This document shows, one piece after another, positions 61,736-64,000 of a DNA stretch of 64,000 nucleotides. The notes beneath the pieces are model-generated. The model saw nothing but the letters and a program-made list of their open reading frames with translations. It ran no database searches and had not been told where the DNA came from. The translations under genes and the position numbers were made by a program. How positions within the stretch are numbered: the stretch's first letter is position 1; every line of letters begins with the position of its first letter. Source of the stretch: Haliotispira sp965263485 (GTDB lineage: Bacteria; Spirochaetota; Spirochaetia; SP-2023); contig CBDHHO010000001.1 in the NCBI GenBank assembly GCA_965263485.1, forward strand, positions 682,001 through 746,000, written 5' to 3'.

Positions 61736-61910
61736 ACCATCCTAAAATTCAGGTGATTTTAAAATTTTTATAAACTTATAATAAATAAAATATAAATTTT
61801 TAAAATACTTATTTCGAATATATTATATATAATTCTAAATTTTATGAAGAAAATGTGAATAATAGTGAGACCGACTTGAAATTGAATATACCTGGCCTAT
61901 AATGTGAATC
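61736..61910. promoter_or_regulatory. AT-rich divergent promoter region with operator candidate and leaderless tetR promoter
   Basis: The region between the divergent genes is far richer in A/T than its surroundings. ATTTTAAAATTTTTATA and TATAAATTTTTAAAAT face each other as an imperfect inverted repeat and may be a regulator site. On the plus strand, TTGAAA (61876-61881), a 16-base spacer and TATAAT (61898-61903) leave only seven bases before the TetR ATG, so its mRNA is predicted to lack a leader. Confidence 0.55.
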
Positions 61911-62552
61911 ATGAAAATCGAATGGGAAGAAGAGTTGAACAAGCGGGACAACAAGCGCCAAGAATTGGTCGAGAGTGCTGCTCATTTATTTCGTCAGAAA
62001 GGGTTTAAAAATACCAAGCTCGATGAGATCGCCTCGATCAGCAAGAAAGGCAAGACTGCCCTGTACTACTATTTCAAAAATAAAAAATCAATTTTCACTG
62101 CGGTGATTGAGTGGGAAATATCAAAGATTTATCAGAGTATTGAGGGCAGTACCCTGGCCGGAATTCCGCTCGTAAAACTGAATCAGGGGCTTGACGATAC
62201 CTGTTTTGATAGCTTGGCAGCCTTGGACCGCTATGTAGATCAGGTTGTAGAAACTGGTGATACATTTTTGCATAAGAATAAGAGTGTATTGCTGGAATAC
62301 AATTCGTTTCAGAAACTGATCAAGTCGATTGTCAAGGCATTCAAGGAGCAGAATGTTTTTTTACTAAGTGTGGTATTGAATCATGGAATATCTCACAAGC
62401 AAATTGCTCACGATAAAGCCAATCTGGATATCTTGGCTTATACGATTTTCCGCATTTGCTTTACATATTACAGCGACATCATGCAGGGGCTTGATTTTCA
62501 GGTCGGTGCGCCGCAATTACGCAAGATTGTCCGTCTGCTGATTGCTTCTTGA
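61911..62552 (+). CDS. TetR/AcrR family transcription regulator
   Basis: The 213-residue protein has a TetR helix-turn-helix at about residues 14-60: RQELVESAAHLFRQKGFKNT, then LDEIASISKKGKTALYYYFKNKKSIF. The C-terminal ligand domain is unassigned. It is divergent from the LolA-like/barrel/RND unit and probably represses it, responding to a hydrophobic compound. No Shine-Dalgarno sequence precedes the ATG, in agreement with the leaderless promoter. Confidence 0.9.
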   Translation: MKIEWEEELNKRDNKRQELVESAAHLFRQKGFKNTKLDEIASISKKGKTALYYYFKNKKSIFTAVIEWEISKIYQSIEGSTLAGIPLVKLNQGLDDTCFDSLAALDRYVDQVVETGDTFLHKNKSVLLEYNSFQKLIKSIVKAFKEQNVFLLSVVLNHGISHKQIAHDKANLDILAYTIFRICFTYYSDIMQGLDFQVGAPQLRKIVRLLIAS

Positions 62553-62597
62553 GAAGATTTGGAGCACCTCTAAAAATGATTATAACTGAGGTTAACA

Positions 62598-63422
62598 ATG
62601 GATATACGCGCCATAGCTCTGGATATGGACGGAACTCTGCTGGGGCCGGACCACCGGGTCAGCCCCTACACCCTGGGGGTGCTCAATCAGTTAATGGATC
62701 GCGGTCTTGCCTGCATCATCGCCACCGGGCGCAGCGTGTCCGTGCTCAAAACCGGTGGCGAGTTGCCGCCGCGCATGTATGCGGTCTGCCTCAATGGGGC
62801 CCAGTTGGCTCACCTGAACGAAGAGCAGCCGCTGGAGGAAACTTACCTGCCCGAATTGTTCAGCCGCGCCGTGACCGGGGCTTTTGCCGCCCACAAATAC
62901 CACCTGCACGCCTATGTCGGCGAAAAATTGTGGTGTGAAAATGCCAATACAGAACTATTGGGCAAATATGGCCCCCAGTTTCAGAAGCTGAAAATCTTTG
63001 AATACATCCGCTTTGCCGAGCAGCCGCAGGATCGCATCCTCAAGTTTGTGACTGTAGGTGAACAAGAACAGCTGGCCCCGGTGCTGAGCGAGGTGCGCCG
63101 GCGTTTGGAACAGCAGCAACCCGGCTCCAGCGCATACCTCTATGCCAATTATTCGATGCCCGGAATCTTGGAGCTTCAGGACAACCGCATGAATAAAGGG
63201 GTGGGAGTCTCTCATATTCTCAAGCGTCTGGGGCTGGAGACAAGGCAGCTGATGGCAATTGGTGACGGCAATAACGATGTACCGATGTGGGAACTGGCTG
63301 CGGTGCCGGTAGTGATGAGCAACGCTTTTGCCGAGCTCAAGCAGCGGGGCTATTATCTGGCTCCCGCCCATACAGAAGACGGGGCCGCGCAGTTCCTGCG
63401 CACCTGGTTCCACCTTGCATAA
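62598..63422 (+). CDS. HAD superfamily (Cof-type) phosphatase
   Basis: This is a 274-residue protein. HAD motif I is ALDMDGTLLGPD, motif II IIATGRS, and motif IV AIGDGNNDVPMWELA, with Lys in NKGVGVSHIL. The cap region in the middle is the Cof/type IIB form. Relatives dephosphorylate sugar phosphates, flavin mononucleotide or pyridoxal phosphate. The substrate is not readable. GAGG precedes the ATG. A family A end fragment (GCACCTCTAAAAATG) lies at 62563-62577 between the TetR stop and this gene. Confidence 0.92.
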   Translation: MDIRAIALDMDGTLLGPDHRVSPYTLGVLNQLMDRGLACIIATGRSVSVLKTGGELPPRMYAVCLNGAQLAHLNEEQPLEETYLPELFSRAVTGAFAAHKYHLHAYVGEKLWCENANTELLGKYGPQFQKLKIFEYIRFAEQPQDRILKFVTVGEQEQLAPVLSEVRRRLEQQQPGSSAYLYANYSMPGILELQDNRMNKGVGVSHILKRLGLETRQLMAIGDGNNDVPMWELAAVPVVMSNAFAELKQRGYYLAPAHTEDGAAQFLRTWFHLA

Positions 63423-63493
63423 GTCGGCGAGTCGGCATGAGCCGGCTGACTCCGGTATGACGGCTGGGGCCGTCCTCACTATAATCGCCAAAG

Positions 63494-64000
63494 ATGTCTC
63501 GAGATTTTCACGCACTTCCCGTATACCAACATCGCTCTGAAATTGTTGCCGCACTGGAGCAAAATCAAGTGCTGATTGTCGAAAGCCCTACCGGATCCGG
63601 CAAAACCACGCAACTGCCCCTGATTCTGCACGAAGCAGGCTACACTTCGCGCGGCATGGTTGGTATCACTCAGCCCCGGCGCATCGCCACTCTGTCGGTC
63701 TGTGACTTCATTTCGCAGCAGTTGCAAGTGTCGGTGGGTGGTTTTGTCGGCTACAAAATGCGCTTTGAAGACCAAACCGGAGCCGACACCAAAATCAAAG
63801 TCATGACCGATGGTACCCTGCTGCAAGAGCTGAAGCATGACCCTCTGCTGCGGCAGTATTCGGTGCTGATGGTCGATGAGGCGCACGAGCGCAGCCTGAC
63901 GATTGACTTCATCCTCGGCCTGCTCAAGGACTTGCTGCCCAAACGCCCCGACTTTCGCCTGCTGGTATCTTCGGCCACCATCCGCACCGAAGTGTTCAGC
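63494..64000 (+). CDS. hrpA: DEAH-box ATP-dependent RNA helicase (HrpA-like), N-terminal part
   Basis: The gene runs past the window end. The first 169 residues show Walker A SPTGSGKTTQLPLI, motif Ia QPRRIAT, the GYKMRFEDQ and MTDGTLLQEL motifs, motif II DEAHERSLTIDF and motif III SSATI. This is the DEAH/HrpA helicase pattern. The start is the ATG at 63494. A TATAAT box at 63480-63485 lies eight bases upstream, so the transcript leader would be very short. HrpA rescues stalled ribosomes in other bacteria, but paralogues exist, so the symbol is tentative. Confidence 0.85.
   Translation, partial: MSRDFHALPVYQHRSEIVAALEQNQVLIVESPTGSGKTTQLPLILHEAGYTSRGMVGITQPRRIATLSVCDFISQQLQVSVGGFVGYKMRFEDQTGADTKIKVMTDGTLLQELKHDPLLRQYSVLMVDEAHERSLTIDFILGLLKDLLPKRPDFRLLVSSATIRTEVFS

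Overview
The window is a bacterial chromosome segment of mid-range GC. It is dense in genes, with housekeeping blocks broken up by repeats. The long lipoproteins with Cys lipoboxes, outer-membrane beta-barrel candidates, a DUF2804-like protein and a divergent EF-G fit a spirochaete (Spirochaetota), probably a marine or host-associated member of the Spirochaetaceae type. That placement is inferred from gene content; there is no rRNA here to confirm it.

Layout. 1-4.4 kb: the end of a sugar ABC ATPase, its permease, a lipoprotein locus, a retropepsin-like protease and a sugar-binding protein. 4.8-6.8 kb: a tandem pair of Rpn-family nuclease genes, the second broken. 7-9.5 kb: moeA and a mannose-1-phosphate guanylyltransferase, convergent. 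9.6-14 kb: an aapJQMP-type amino-acid ABC operon (minus strand). 14-21.2 kb: a minus-strand run of PBP1A, EF-G and dxs. 21.4-24.2 kb: a large lipoprotein with InlB-type and beta-helix repeats, followed by gene debris. 24.3-30.4 kb: rsmA, a sigma-54 activator, an SDR, a CPBP protease, an outer-membrane candidate and tRNA-Val. 30.5-31.6 kb: a third, frameshifted Rpn gene and a tandem-repeat array. 31.7-38.7 kb: TPR protein, coaD, ruvB, a DUF2804-like protein, an FtsB-like protein, a Sua5/YrdC protein, and a broken inositol monophosphatase. 38.9-47.4 kb: a lipoprotein gene of about 2,814 codons built from Ca-binding and PKD/cadherin-like repeats. 48-54.7 kb: PASTA protein, mutL, cytidylate-kinase-like protein, small lipoprotein, ABC-2 exporter. 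55-56.5 kb: another lipoprotein locus. 56.6-62.5 kb: an MMPL/RND exporter with outer-membrane and LolA-like partners and a divergent TetR regulator. The end holds a HAD phosphatase and the start of a DEAH-box helicase.

The most interesting system is a repeated lipoprotein expression cassette. At about 1.55, 21.5 and 55.15 kb the same ~180-bp promoter/leader precedes an ATG, an 8-codon conserved start, and a tract of 5-6 heptanucleotide repeats, which leads into a lipoprotein signal peptide. In all three the leader carries two hairpins. Because 7 is not a multiple of 3, each gain or loss of a unit shifts the reading frame. The three loci sit in three different states: one is in frame and two are out of frame, one repairable by -1 unit and the other by +1 unit. 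A decayed fourth copy lies in front of the giant lipoprotein gene. The bodies behind the cassettes are unrelated, so this looks like a transplantable phase switch for surface lipoproteins.

The second theme is small non-autonomous mobile repeats. Family A has 18-bp ends (GGGNACCTCTAAAAATTC) and in three copies 4-bp target duplications. It lies at many gene borders and supplies stop codons and C-terminal residues to dxs, the PASTA protein and the aspartic protease. The degraded right end of family A also adjoins each lipoprotein cassette. Family B has TAATACCAATCCGTA ends. The Rpn and TetR genes appear to have leaderless promoters. Functional calls are by motif reading only; no database search was run.
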